Origin: Rosa chinensis
Taxonomy: Eukaryota > Streptophyta > Magnoliopsida > Rosales > Rosaceae
Direction: 5' to 3'
Assembly: GCF_002994745.2 (NCBI RefSeq)
Contig: NC_037090.1
Span: 13,079,501 to 13,143,500 of the forward strand
DNA: 64,000 bases
Shown here: positions 49,401 to 63,495 of the stretch, piece after piece
Layout: the number at the start of each line of letters is the position of its first letter
How positions within the stretch are numbered: position 1 is the first letter of the stretch
Notes under the pieces: generated by a model
Told to the model about the DNA's origin: nothing
Databases searched by the model: none
The model's input: the letters and a program-made list of their open reading frames with translations, nothing else
Position numbers and translations under genes: made by a program

Positions 49401-50932
49401 TCATGAAATGAGAGTGAAACACTGACTTGTATTAGTCATAACCATTGGCCCATTATGCGTAGAATTTTCTAGACATGCTTTTTAACAAGTACACTTTATT
49501 CCTGGTAACCACAGAGATACATACCCGTTTCGCCTTTGACAAGCCAATTGACAAGAGTTCATCCATAAGTGCTTCCCAGATGAGCTGTCCCCTAAAGTAA
49601 AGCTTTGATCCATTCTACGAAACAAAAGAACAGGCAATGTTAAATCTAGCAAGTAACTTACTTCCATTAAGTTTCTCCAAAGAAAAAAAATCCTTGGGCT
49701 AATTTCCATGATCTCCAAACATAAATTTACCTTGGGCTCATTTTCGGGGTGGCCAGCAAAAGACGCGCCATCACAGTACCGTATTTTGACTTTGTTCCAG
49801 TTAAAGAAGTCTACAGAATGCTCCAAAAGTAGAACCAAAGCACATCAATTAGCTAGTTAGCAACTCCAACATTGACTCAAATTACAAAATCAAGCTTTAA
49901 TTACCAGGATTTTCTGACGGCTGAGAGCTCAAAATCCCGGAAAACTGAACCCTACGATCCATGTACTTGGAAGACCCTAATGGAGTCCTTTTCCGCAAAG
50001 AACATGACTCTATTGTATTGCACCAACCTCCACCCTACAACAAAGCATTCACCAAATCTCCGATTCTTAATACTCAAAATACTACTAAATTATGTAAACG
50101 AAGTGAAAGAAAGTAAATATAATATTGAATCTCAAAACCTCAATGTGAAGCAGCCAATTTTTGGCTCCGGATCCGAACCCCTTTCGGAAATGGTACCCGG
50201 GAGCACTCCCATCTAAGCAAACTGCAATGGAAACAAGAGAGCAAATGAATTAAGAGGCAACAATTTGTGCGGAGAGAATCGAAATTGAGGTGGGAGGAGA
50301 TTAAGTACGGGCGCCTCTGCGTTCGGCGTCGTGCAGCAGAGTCAAGTCGACCAAATCGGCGGCGGTGGTTGGATCGAAGGGGTTGCTGACGCTGGAGTCT
50401 GGTTCGTCGGGCAAAGAGTTGGAGATGAGAGTGAGAAGGAAGACGATGACGGTGAAGGCGAGGGTGGCGATTGCCCAGTCCTTTCTGGCCCACTTTCTCC
50501 ACCATCCAAGGCTGCGGAGTCTGAGGTTCGCCGTTGACCCCGCCATCGCAGTCAAAGAGAGTTCAAAACCACGGCGACGTCTATTTTTGGCAGGAAATTA
50601 AAGGCGCGGGTTATCTACTTGTCAATTTCGGATCGGGTCGAGTCGATGAGAACTAGCAGGCCGGCTCTGGGAATGAGCCATTAAGGGCCCAATTCCATGG
50701 GCCTTTTCAAATTTTTAAAGTCCAATTAATACTTGTACTTCGCCCCAGCCTTGGAAAGCTGGTGCGATTACGCCTATTCTGAATCCGATCATCACAAATT
50801 AGATTATAATCAAACTTATGAGACTACGAGAGAATGAAGTTGCTAATTTTGCGTCAGTAGTTGGGCTTGTCTGTATAGAAGACTTGATGGGAGTAGCTAG
50901 ACCTCCAACGATAAGAGAGAATTGTGCTATAG
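46436..50932. repeat. Segmental duplication, copy B (paralogous to 44-8760)
   Basis: Contains the intact PAE. Homology to copy A covers the 3' flank, all introns and about 400 bp of upstream DNA. It serves as the empty-site reference for the Copia insertion and for every lesion in copy A. Confidence 0.9.
46859..50546 (-). CDS. PAE: Pectin acetylesterase (PAE), 12 exons, 437 aa
   Basis: Hydrolyses acetyl esters on cell-wall pectin (CE13/pectinacetylesterase family). Exons: 50309-50546, 50139-50221, 49905-50034, 49731-49810, 49525-49614, 49168-49292, 48641-48701, 48268-48321, 48088-48165, 47905-48010, 47497-47642 and 46859-46981. All junctions are GT-AG and phases sum to 438 codons including TGA. 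Residues about 28-44 form one membrane helix, so this is a signal-anchor or type II protein rather than a simple secreted form. Family marks are [24 protein letters not shown], the Ser nucleophile in GCSAGG, the Asp in NPAYDFW and the His in CFIHCQT. I chose the ATG at 50546 ([12 protein letters not shown]); an in-frame ATG three codons earlier is possible. The decayed paralogue lies at 478-8541. Confidence 0.94.
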
Positions 50933-51088
50933 GTGATGAATTCTGATAGGACAGCATCACAGCAATACTATGTGATAAGTAGTAACAAATGTTCCATTTC
51001 AAAAAGCTTGTTAGTGTTCTGTTCTGTTCCGTTGAAAATTGTTTCTACAGACCTGAAAAGCGTTTGGCATCTCTCTTTCTATATCTAG

Positions 51089-53656
51089 CTACCATATAAA
51101 CCTCTGTGTTCCAGGTTCATGGGACCAATGGAACGGGCGATACAAGAACATCACCATTGTGAAGGCGTTTACAGTTGTGTACAGAAACCCCATGACCAGC
51201 CAACTTTGGTAATCATCAATATGAGAATGTAGTATCAAGAAAAAGAATGGAATAGTATAATATCTATACTCAATCAGTGGCGCTGGGACCAAAACCGCAG
51301 CAGTGGCCAAGAAAAATGCCAGCACCCATATCTTCCTCTGAACCTTCCCTGCCAGAGTGAAATAAAAACGCATACTTAGTGAAGAAACATAATCCGCTTT
51401 GGTGAGATATAATGACTAAAATCTGTGTACTAACCCAATCTAGTGATGATGGAAAGCCATGAATAAACATAAAGTGGAACTAGAAGGTACTTCATTGACC
51501 AATGAGCTTTGATGACCTTCCGCCAAAGATAAAAGGGATAATGCCGGTTATCCGCTAGAAGATAGGGATGAGCTATGCTGCAACAGCAAATGAACTACAT
51601 ATGAAATAGTAACATAAAACTCACTGCGGGATGTGGAAACAGTATAGGAAAGCTCTTGACATAGGAGAAAATAGATAAATTTCTAGCAAACCTAAAAATA
51701 AACAGATAAAAACTGCTTTATCAAACCAGCAGGCCAACTGAATGCCAGTAGGAACAAAGTCTGAGCTATATCCTCTCATTAAATTCAATAAGCACTGAGC
51801 TAACAATATTAAATAGGCCTAACCTGAAAAAATGAATGGAGATGAAGCCAGCAACAAGTGCCAATGTAATTTGAGAGAAACCAAGAGACTTGTTCTTCCA
51901 AATTGACCGGGATAACTCTGCAGCTTGACTGAAACTACAGTACGTTGGAGCCGTAGCAAGAACAGAAAACAGACCAAAATACATGATCTGTGCAAAATGT
52001 GGAGAAACTGCATGAGCTTCTTTCGCACCTAATAAGATGTGGACACAGTAAGATACAGCAGCAATAAAGGGCAATTCATTTGCTACATAGTTGAAAACAA
52101 GGGGAAAAAAAAGACAGAAGCTTACCTAGAACAACACTCCCATTCCAACGAACAAAAGCAACAAAGCTTGCAAATACTATAATAAAAGGACTAAAAGAAA
52201 CCAGAAATTCCAACTTCATGTGCCACAGTTTTTGAAAGATGGCCTTAGTTTCATTGAGAAGACCTGCAATAGAATACCACTATAATAAGCACTGAGGAAA
52301 GAAAGCATCCATGGCAGGGAATGAAAAACTGGTTTAAAAAGCAAAAATTGGAGTTGGTCTATTATATCAACTCGGATAACCAATTAACATAAACTCATGA
52401 CATCAAACTTAATCAAAGTTCACTAGACAAGTGAAGACAAAACCTGATGTGCAATTTCGAGAAGAAACACTTGAAGTCAGCATTGAATGTATCTCAGTAT
52501 CTGCTGAACTGCTGACCTTCCGTTTCCTCAAGTTTGAAACACTGTTTTTAGGAATTGACCTACTATTCTTCCTAACTGAGAAGTCAGTGTCATCTACACC
52601 TATCCTATCTCTTTGACCAGCCAAAGTAATATTTATAACCTCGCTGCAACACACAAAAAGTATCCATACAATATTCGTTTGCCGAATAACAACTGCCAGG
52701 GCACCAAGCTGCATTAACAACATACGAACTAAGTCACCGTTGAAACGGACAAAACATTTAGATGTAACATAACAAGTCCATTAAGGTGATGCTTAGTTGT
52801 TCAGAATCATATCATTATGTTCAAACAATTATACAGTGACTAATGGAAGAGACTTGAGATAACGGCTTACCAATGCACTGAACCAGTATCGCTTCTTCAA
52901 ACACGCAAGATACATAGCAAGCACTGCAGCAAGTGATGCAACATCTGTATAATAGAGAAACGTGAAGAACCAATGGAGAGGATACATAGCGAGAACCACT
53001 GCAATGAGAGTTGCTTTTTTTTCATCAAGATTTGGTCTCAAATGTCTGATTATCTCATACACAAGAACACTGCAAACCACTGCCAAAACACCATTCGAGG
53101 AGCGAAGAATCGCGGTGGAGCAGCCTTCAGAAAACGAAGAGGCTGCTTTTACGAAAGACATGCCTGGAAACAACAAACAAGCAACATGGGCTAGTGAAAG
53201 ATAATACCTGCAAAGGTTCAAAAGTGCAAACATTTCAATCTTGGCTAATGCAACATCATCTTCGAGTTCTCAATCAATCATACCAAAGCAAACAAATTTG
53301 CCAAAACTAATCAACACCCATGTCTTATCTTCCAATTAGAACATCACTAAGTTTCAAAAGAATCACGATATGCATACAGGCCAGGAGGAGTAGTGATCAT
53401 GGGATCCCAGCTTCTGAAATTGCCTTTGCAGTACTGTTGAGCCTGAGGCACATGGAAAATCTCATCCTACACATTATGGGTGCGTAAATTTGTCAACAAA
53501 ATCACATATATCCAAAGCTTTGAAACTATTAGCATTCTCATTGAATTAAAAAAAGGGGCTTTTTACCATGTAAGGTTCAGGAACAATGTGATTGACAAGG
53601 ATTGAGATGGGAACTACCCACAAGCTCACAATTGCTGCCACAGCTATCCTACCCAT
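51089..53656 (-). CDS. ALG10: ALG10 alpha-1,2-glucosyltransferase, 8 exons, 508 aa
   Basis: DIE2/ALG10 family: adds the terminal glucose to the dolichol-linked Glc3Man9GlcNAc2 precursor of N-glycans in the ER membrane. Exons: 53567-53656, 53378-53466, 52871-53207, 52444-52708, 52126-52263, 51824-52028, 51435-51577 and 51089-51348. They total 1,527 bp with consistent phases, so 508 residues, the size of the family. The conserved N-terminal loop [15 protein letters not shown] spans exons 1-2, with TTPPGLYYLSL next. Further marks are [12 protein letters not shown] and [18 protein letters not shown] in the C-terminal half. Many hydrophobic segments fit a polytopic ER protein. It lies head-to-tail with PAE, about 540 bp apart, and looks intact. 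Confidence 0.95.
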
Positions 53657-55519
53657 CTTATCTCTGTAAACTGTAATAGCCGAATCAAATCCTAAGGCTG
53701 TGATATTGGCTCCATGGATTCAGCGACGGCAAAATGTGCCCCACAACATCTCCGGCTGCGAATTTCGAATTGTGAGTTTCTGAGTTGATCAGCAGAAGTA
53801 AACTTACTTAGGCGCGAGTCCTCCCTCTTTGCAAACTCTGTAGACTTGTCCAGTTTCTTAAGAACTAATATTGACTCTGCTTTCGGTTTAGTGCATAACT
53901 GCATATATTGGTTGCGTACCGTAGGCTGTACAATGTACTCCTTTTTTTTTTTTTTTTCCTGCAATCGAATGAAGGATTTTTATTCAACAAGAAATATATT
54001 ATAAAAAAAAAGACCCAAAACGGGTCCAAAGAAACAAGCCCAACAAAACAAACCCAAATAGCCCTACAAGCTCCAACCAAGATGCAGATCGGCCAGAAGA
54101 GGGATGGCGTAGTGACGTGGCCGCCACCAGCCAAACCTAATAGTGGCACAAAAACGTAACCATATCGGCTGGCGAAAATTTGGAATCCAACCAAATCAAT
54201 CTCGCACGAGAACAACAACATAGAACCCATTCAAAGATCTCCACAACCCAAATCTCTAAGCCATACAAAATATCCTCAGATACCAAGTTACCAACACAAG
54301 AATCAGAACAGAAGAAGAAAAGAGGCGATCCACAGAGGGATCAAAGGGATAGATATCCAAAGACTATGCAATCGCTTGATGCACTACCGTATTCATCAGA
54401 TTTACGTGCGGTAATTTGGTGTCCTAAAACTCTATTACTCTATAGCGGATAAAACTATTACTTACTTTTCATTTTCCCCAAAGAACTACATAATTATGTT
54501 ACATCAGATACCTAAGTAATTTTAAGCTACAAATCAGATTCATCTGCTCAGATAATTGTTTTCTCAATTGGGCTTAATCGAGTCAAGCATACCAAATTGA
54601 CTGGTTCTTTTTAGAGTAAACTAGTAAAGCACAATCAAGCTAAATATGAACTCGAGCTGTAGTGTACTCATTTGCAGCCGTACTATGGTTTTGTTGACAC
54701 CAATCAATCTTAAACATACTCTAGTGATTCAGGCCTTGACCTATCATCGCAATCTTATCACTCACCCCTGATTCAGGCCTCAAACTTAAGCTGTAAATTC
54801 ATGAGTCCTAGGCTTCAACCTCGATTGTGTCTTCGCAGTCCAAAGCTTGGGAATTCTCTTGGAATGGCTTACTTCAAATTGTCATCAATGAATTTCTCTG
54901 CTATTTCAGAATGTATCAAAATGGACATTTATCTTACCTATACATTTCTGAACCCATTTAAGGAACTCCTCTTAGCAACCCAGGTTCATCTTTCTTTTTC
55001 TACCGACTTATCACTCAAAAGAAGCAAGAACGAAACTGGCCTGACAGACCAAGATATAATGTATGTCATACTTGTTATGCAACAAGAGCAGGCTCATTCA
55101 ACATGCACATTCTTTCAAGAGTAGTATTACGTAGAAGTAACCAGCAAAGACCAACTTGCTTCTGCTGAAAATGATAATGACAGTATCTTCCAATTCTTCA
55201 TTATAATAATTAGCTCTTTCGTGTCAAAAACCGGCTAAATCAATCACTCAAAGATCAAAATAGGGCAAATCACAGAGAAAACTGAGCAAGCAAAAGTAAG
55301 GTGAGAATGAAAGCATGCTACCGAATGACCACTGAGAATAAAAGCATCTCAAATAGAATTACAAAATAATCCAGCAGTAAGCCTACAAGGTCATAATAGT
55401 TCAGACATTAAGACAATAGAAAGCAAAGAAAAACGGACAACAAAACCAGAGAACAAGAATGCAAGCAGCATTTTTCTTTCCAAATAGAGATACTGAAGTC
55501 CACCAATCCTTGATTGTAA
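53657..55519. other. Intergenic region with retroposon-like tail
   Basis: No gene recognised. A T-run of about 17 bp at 53941-53957, followed by TTTTATTCAACAAGAAATAT and GACCCAAAACGGGTCC, looks like the reversed 3' end of a retroposon. 54800-55400 is probably downstream sequence of the actin gene. Confidence 0.4.
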
Positions 55520-57414
<1,895 letters not shown>

Positions 57415-57426
57415 CTTCTATTATTC

Positions 57427-57911
57427 CTGAAAGCAAATAATCATTCAATTACAAACCAAAAACAAACTTTAAACGGTCATTCATCACATATCAATAGGCC
57501 ATTTCTCTCCCAGAAACACAAGGATGCATAGCAATTGCTACCTATCACCATTGATGCATTATAAAAAAGAACCTGAAGCTAACAAATATCACACACCAAA
57601 TCCAACTTAACATAATCTCAAGCGAAAATCACAAACCAAAAGAAAAATACGCATCTAATTCATGGATTTTTATTCCGGAAAAAAAATATTCAAGAATCCA
57701 AATCCTCATCACATATAAACAGCCAGATCAGGAGACAAATCTACCAAAATCAAAACGATGAAGAAACAAATATCAAGATTCCAACCGAATGTAGCAAAAA
57801 TCATCCACATAACAACAAAAGCCGAACGGCGAACACTCAAATCAAGCAAACCGTGGAAATTTCGAGCACATTATATGAACGAAATCGGATCGAAAAGGCG
57901 CCGAGATTCAC
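57427..57911 (-). other. Actin leader (5' UTR) intron
   Basis: A donor AAAAG|GTGAAT at 57911 and an acceptor TTTCAG|GAATAA ending at 57427 frame a 485 bp T-rich intron 12 bp upstream of the ATG. Plant actin genes commonly carry such an expression-enhancing leader intron. The leader exon probably covers about 57912-57990, with a GA-rich run (CTCTCTCTCTC) near its start. Confidence 0.8.
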
Positions 57912-57999
57912 CTTTTCGAAACCCTAGAATGAGCGTTTGAGGCTGAGCTGCTCGCGTTTGAGTGAGAGAGAGAGAGGCTCTGGGTGTTGGTTCAAATTG

Positions 58000-59388
58000 G
58001 AAACAGAAAAAATAAAACCAAGAAAAAGAAATGAATTGGCTATCGAAATGAAATTGAAATGAAAATGGAAACTCCGCCCGAAATGAAATGCGGCTTAAAT
58101 GCGCTGCAAATTCGCTCTCGCCAAGTATTGAGTACTGGATCTACGGTCCACGCGACGCGTCAGCTCGAATTTGGGCCTCTAGTGGATCCAGTTGTCCCTT
58201 TGACAACTCCCGGTTCTATTGGTGGGATTTTCTTACACCCTCCCCTAATTATGAATTTTGTTCTTTTTATTTATAGCCAATTAATGAATTTTGTTCTTGT
58301 TTGAATACATGGTGGGAAATGATTCAAGGGAAGATAATTTTGGGTTAACCTAAGTGATAACGAGAGGAGTTCGATTTCTCTCTAACGTAATAAATAAAAA
58401 TGATTCAAGTAAAATCAATTGCTTTGTTTCACATTGTTCATTTTGATTTCAAACAATCACAGATACAGGTTGATAAAATGTGACATTTAAGAAAGTTTAG
58501 CATAACTAACAAAGTTCTCATCTCCTTAGCATCACTTAAGATCAAATACCTTATTATCAATCAAGCATGAAATTAAAGAGTGTCAGTTAATTGGTGAATT
58601 TTCTAAACAGTGAGAGAAGTCATTAAAGTTTAGTAGTTTACTGAAATTCTATAGAAATGTTATTTCATTGTATTGAATGTGTCTTTGCTTATAATGTGTC
58701 CTTACGCATAACCCTTTGTCAAAATTTATAAACATTGAGATAAGTCATAAAAGTTCACGCAAATTCTTTACAAATGTGTCATTGTATTGAACGTGTCTTT
58801 ACTTATAATGCGTCTTTACTTATAAACCCTTTGTCAAAATTTATAAACACTGAGATAAGTCATAAAAGTTCACTCAAATTCTTTACAAATGTTACGTAAT
58901 TGTACTAAACGTGTCTTTACTTAAAACCCTTAACACCATCGTCATTTGAGTGCGGCAAGTAAAAATTAGTTTCTTTGTTTAAGTATTGGTGAACTAAATG
59001 TGTTTATGTCTCAACATTTGGAATCGATACACATTTGATCTAATTTAATATGTGCTAACATAAGTTTTATTTTACGCCTTTTTATTATTATTATTATTAA
59101 AGGAAGCAGACCTCCATTTATTAGAAAGAGACAATGTCAATGTAATAGGGATGAGGGCAAAACAAAATTATCTCTCCAAATAAAAAGCAAAGCAACCTAC
59201 AAACAAAACTTAGCAGCACTGAAAGATATTCATTTTACGTATTTAAATATGAGACTTTAAATATAGATTATAAATTTATTAGTTATTTTTCAAATCGGGG
59301 CTCGGAACTTAGGGAAGTTAATTGATAGGCTTGTACGTCCTCGGGTTAATTAATTGATGTAAATCCTAGAGATTTCAGAGGTGGTATT
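58000..59388. other. Intergenic region upstream of actin
   Basis: Presumably contains the actin promoter near its left end. No TATA assignment is made. No gene recognised. A TTATTATTATTATT run lies near 59087. Confidence 0.4.
58625..58935. repeat. Imperfect tandem repeat of about 120 bp
   Basis: AACCCTTTGTCAAAATTTAT, GAGATAAGTCATAAAAGTTC and GTGTCTTTACTTATAA blocks recur about two and a half times with drift. Confidence 0.85.
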
Positions 59389-59700
59389 ATGGGTGCCTTT
59401 TGTTCTAATCTTAATATTCCAAGCTATGTGGCAGCGGAGGTTATGGCAGTCATCAAGGCTATTGAGTTAGATTGGGTTTGGGACTGGAAACATATATGGT
59501 TAGAAGTGGACTCGGCTCTTGTCCTTTCATTCCTTCATTCTCCTCACTTGGTATACCTTGGCAGCTACGAATTGAGTGACATAATTGTTTGTATCATATC
59601 TCTCAGATGCATTTCCGTTCTTCACACATCTATCGTGAGGGCAACCGATGTAAATCCTAGAATCAAAGATGGCTGCCTAGAAATTGATCTTGTTCAATAA
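59389..59700 (+). pseudogene. LINE-type RNase H (RVT_3) fragment
   Basis: Reads GAFCSNLNIPSYVAAEVMAV, AIELDWVWDWKHIWLEVDSA and LVLSFLHSP, the RNase-H-like tail (RVT_3) of plant LINE elements. The frame degrades after about residue 60. No reverse transcriptase is nearby. Confidence 0.7.
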
Positions 59701-61034
59701 GGAGTCATTCTGAATCTGTAAATCACATACATTATAATTAATCTTTATGTGGGCTTTATGATAGTAGTTGTGTCATATATTGCATACAATATGACAGTCT
59801 CATGCGAGGGATAATATAAAGTAATCATGCATGTCGATTTTTTTTTGTTTTTCAATTCATTAATTACGATAATCATTTGATCCATACTAGTTCTACATCA
59901 CTAATTCACCATCACCAGTGGTGAATTCAAAACAAAACAAAAATCATACGGGGGCAAATTTAAGAATGGAAAGTAAGATTTGCATTCGATTACATTTGTT
60001 TGTTCGAGATCTAGATCCAAGAACGGCATAAAAATCATGATCTTTCATGAAAGTCTCGTGTGGGCTAGCGTGAGTCATCGAAGAAGCGAGACATAACATA
60101 GTGGGCAATGCCAATATATAGCCCTTCCATTGTACTCCAAGAAAGAAAAGCTTCCTTTTTGTGCAGCAGAGTACCAGGCATCTTGAAAAAGCTGGCAATG
60201 GATGAATCAATTCAAGGTGTAATGCAATGTTTATAACTATGGTCCCAAATTTCTTCTAGCTACTGGATCCATCACGTGGATGATTCATGATTGAGAATTA
60301 GGCTAGTGGCTGGCTACGAGTATTATACTGAACTACTGATATAGATAGAGTTTCTAACGTGAGAAGGTGAAAGCTAGAAGTCTAGAAGAGAACTGATGCA
60401 ACCAATGTGGATATCTAAAAGTGAGGCTCATCAATATTAGGCATATAGGTTCTCAAATATTGATTCGACGTACGATACTTCCATTCATACAAAATTATCA
60501 CGTATAGCTGTCGGATTTTGTTGTTTAATTTCCTTCAAAGTTTATTCGAGATATTTTATCAAATATTTTATATTTTTACTTACACGAGTATTGTACGTAA
60601 AGCAACGTATGTAGAAGTGTAGAACTACAAAGCTAAATGATGGATTAACGCGCTGCGCTTCTTCAATGTTGTATACATCAGTATGCAACTCTTGTTAACG
60701 TTGGATCAATCTCCCCGCAAAATTGTCAGGCCTTCTCTCCTTATTAAACTCGAGAGGCCACCAGTGATGCAATTTTGTACCAATTTCTCTAAAACGGAAG
60801 TGGCAAATTTTTTCTGTTTTCTTTCTTGAAATGCCTTGGAGAAGCATTAAGAGCAAATGCAGCAGTGGACCAATTGGATGACCAATTGTAGAGAAAGAGA
60901 GAAAAGTTGAATGCAACGGTGGTTTTTTGCCCGACTGATTAATGGGCCCCACCTGATTGGATGACCAACAATTAGCAACTAAATTGCCCGACTGTTGGTG
61001 GCGGGCTCCACACCCACATGGGCCTGCTGCCAAC

Positions 61035-61038
<4 letters not shown>
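59701..61038. other. No gene recognised
   Basis: AT-rich. The stretch 60850-61015 (CAATTGGATGACCAATTGTAG with reversed blocks near 60957) looks like a small palindromic MITE-like piece, unproven. Confidence 0.4.

Positions 61039-61069
<31 letters not shown>
61037..61069. repeat. TA microsatellite at MULE insertion site
   Basis: TA run that also supplies the 9 bp target duplication of the adjoining Mutator-like element. Confidence 0.95.
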
Positions 61070-61071
<2 letters not shown>

Positions 61072-62816
61072 GAAAATCGTCCAAACAGTGTCTGAACTTT
61101 TCCAAACTATTAATTTTCATACCTATACTTTAAAAAATACCAAAATGGTACCTGAAGATTTTATCCTGACCCAATTTCCGTACCTAGCAACAGTAAAGTC
61201 GTCAACTCCGTTAAATTTTGAGGGGTAAATCTGGTAGTTCATGTATTCTGGAAAAGAAATAAAAATAGAATTAAAAAAAAAAAATTGAGTCTTTCCTTCT
61301 TCTTCTTCAAATTGCTGCTTCGTCAAACCAAGGACGAGGCGCTCTCTCGACTTGGTGCCATTTTCACACCACCAGTGAACCCGAACCCAACCCACAACTC
61401 GCTCCAGAACCACCCGCCTACAGAGGTCCGATTCGCGCAGTGGAACAACGCCAACGCAGAGAAATTCAACCAGCGCCGCCGCGCACAGCAAGAAATCGAG
61501 GATGACGTCCGCCCACACAACCCGCTCATATGGTTTGGGATTAGAATCAGATGCGGAGTTCCACAGTGAACTCTTTACCCAGTTCTGGCTCTCAAGCTCC
61601 TCGAGCCACCCCAAAACTCCTCGTCTGGTTCTTCATCTCCGTCACTTACATCGTCTACACCCTCAAGCTTGTCTCCACCCCACAGACTAGGGGCATCCGG
61701 ATTTGACTCATCTACACATCCTCTTCATACATTGAAGCATCGACCACATCAGAAGGCGCCGGTGAGTCAATCCTATTGGGATTTTGTGGGTTTGAAGAAT
61801 CAAATTAATGCAGCTTGAAATTTTGGTTTGAAGAACCAAATTGAACCCAAAACCCGACTCTACCGCTCTTCAATGCTATGTTTTTATACTCACAATTCTG
61901 GGTTTGAAGAAACAAATTGATGCAGCTTGAAATTTTAGTGATGTCCCAAGCTAGTTGTGGAGGATTGCAAAGACGTGTATGCATATGATGATCCTGAAGA
62001 TTATTATCCCTGCGAGGATGAAGAGGATGACCTAGATGAAGCTTTCATCTCCCAAGGTCTCTCTTTTCTTTCTTCTATATATTTTGATTAAGTTTCTAAG
62101 AAATGGGTAGTGATTAAAATGTCTGATTCTTGTTTTGATTTTGTGGGTTTTGGTTGTATGGTGATAGGGAAGCTTTTGGTGGATGCAATGACACGGGGGA
62201 AGTCTGAGATCAATAATGGGGCCAAGATCATGCTCACGGCAAACCCAGAAAATCTGGCAGAACCATTAGTGCTAAAATATGCAACTTCTCAATCTAATCT
62301 TCAATCAGAATTTCCCCATATATATGCATGTAAACCCAACATGAAATTCAAAACCAAATATACAGATCTCTTCCCATATCAAAATTTCATTCTTTTACAA
62401 AAACACTCGGTGTTCTAGGTGGTCGATTTAGCCGTTTAGGGTGCTTGGGAAGAATAATGATGGCAGGAGATAAGATTGTGAGGTTGATGAAGAAAAGAGG
62501 CAGCTGATAGCTGCTATTTATTTTGAGAAAAGAAAAAATTGTAACTGAAAGGACATGTGGCAAACAATGATTGGTCTGCTTATGAAGCTGGTCCAAGTAT
62601 TGTCCACCAGGTAAAGGGTTGCTCCGCATCTGATCAAAACCACATGAAGTGCCAAATTTACCCCTCAAAATTTAACGGAGTTGACGACTTTACTGTTGCT
62701 AGATACGAAAATTGGGTCGGGGCAAAATCTTCAGGTACCATTTTGATATTTTTCAAAGTATAGGTATGAAAATTAATAGTCTGGAAAAGTTCAGACACTG
62801 TTTGGAAGATTTTCCC
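61070..62816. mobile_element. Mutator-like element carrying gene-like fragments (Pack-MULE candidate)
   Basis: 1,747 bp element with terminal inverted repeats of about 174 bp (61070-61243 and 62643-62816), both starting GGGAAAATC. The arms are very similar by eye. Flanks are TATATATAT on both sides (61061-61069 and 62817-62825), which fits a 9 bp duplication but is ambiguous inside a TA run. The interior is not AT-rich filler. 61315-61500 reads VRFAQWNNANAEKFNQRRRA. About 61610-61690 reads a hydrophobic LLVWFFISVTYIVYTLKLVS in another frame. 61951-62056 reads an acidic DPEDYYPCEDEEDDLDEAF ending at a possible donor AAG|GTCTCT. I cannot name the donor genes. No transposase. Confidence 0.85.
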
Positions 62817-62849
62817 TATATATATATATATTTTACTATTCTTTGTGCA

Positions 62850-63290
62850 ACAGTTACTTAATTATGGCTGTTAGATCATGCAATCCAATGGTTGCAATTA
62901 ATTGACAACGATAATAACCATTTTCCACCCTAAAAAATAATCCAAATGGTAAAAAAATAATTTTTTTTTTTCAAAAATTTTATAAATACCTAGTTCCTCA
63001 CCTTAATTTCTCACACCAAAATTTTCAACAATTTTACCTCTCCATCTTCTTCCTTCATCAATCTTCTCTTAATTTCTTTCAATTATCATTCAACAATGGG
63101 AGATTCGGGTACCAATTAGTCTACCGATGAGCAAATTCAATTGTGTGATTCATGGGCACGTAAGACTGTGTGCCCGATCACCGGAAAACAAATAACCTCC
63201 TCCAAGTTATGGGAAAAGGTTCATGCTGATTATGTACAAGCCGAACTCCTCAAGCTCTCCAATCTCAGTTTCAAACGTTGAAAAAAATTC
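62850..63290 (+). pseudogene. Harbinger ORF1 / Myb-SANT-like fragment
   Basis: After a TATAAATACC box (about 62980) and a pyrimidine-rich leader, an ATG at 63096 opens MGDSGTN and is stopped at once by TAG. The same frame then reads STDEQIQLCDSWARKTVCPI and SSKLWEKVHADYVQ, the SANT-like domain found in Harbinger ORF1 proteins and related plant Myb-like proteins. It is broken within 70 codons. Confidence 0.45.
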
Positions 63291-63322
63291 TCAAAGATTG
63301 GCACAATGCACAAATGACCTCG

Positions 63323-63495
63323 CGACCAACATGGTCAGTTACGTGACCAGTTACAGTTACTTGGTCAGTTACGTAACCAGTTACAGTTACATGACAGTTA
63401 CATGACCAGTTACAGTTACTTGGTCAGTGACATTATCAGTTACATGACCAGTTACAGTTACTTGGTCAATGACATGGTCAGTTACGTGACCAGCT
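63323..63495. repeat. Minisatellite of TGACCAGTTACAGTTAC units
   Basis: At least five variant units alternate GACCAGTTACAGTTAC with TTGGTCAGTTACGT. The two halves are partly inverted (GGTCAGTTACGTGACC), so the array can form hairpins. Confidence 0.9.

Noticed and set aside
60695..61120. 141-residue minus-strand frame
   Set aside because: Runs through a TA microsatellite (tyrosine-isoleucine repeat) and into a MULE end; no domain.
63295..63495. CRISPR-like array of repeated units
   Set aside because: Eukaryotic nuclear context, variable unit lengths, no constant repeat with unique spacers; it is a minisatellite.
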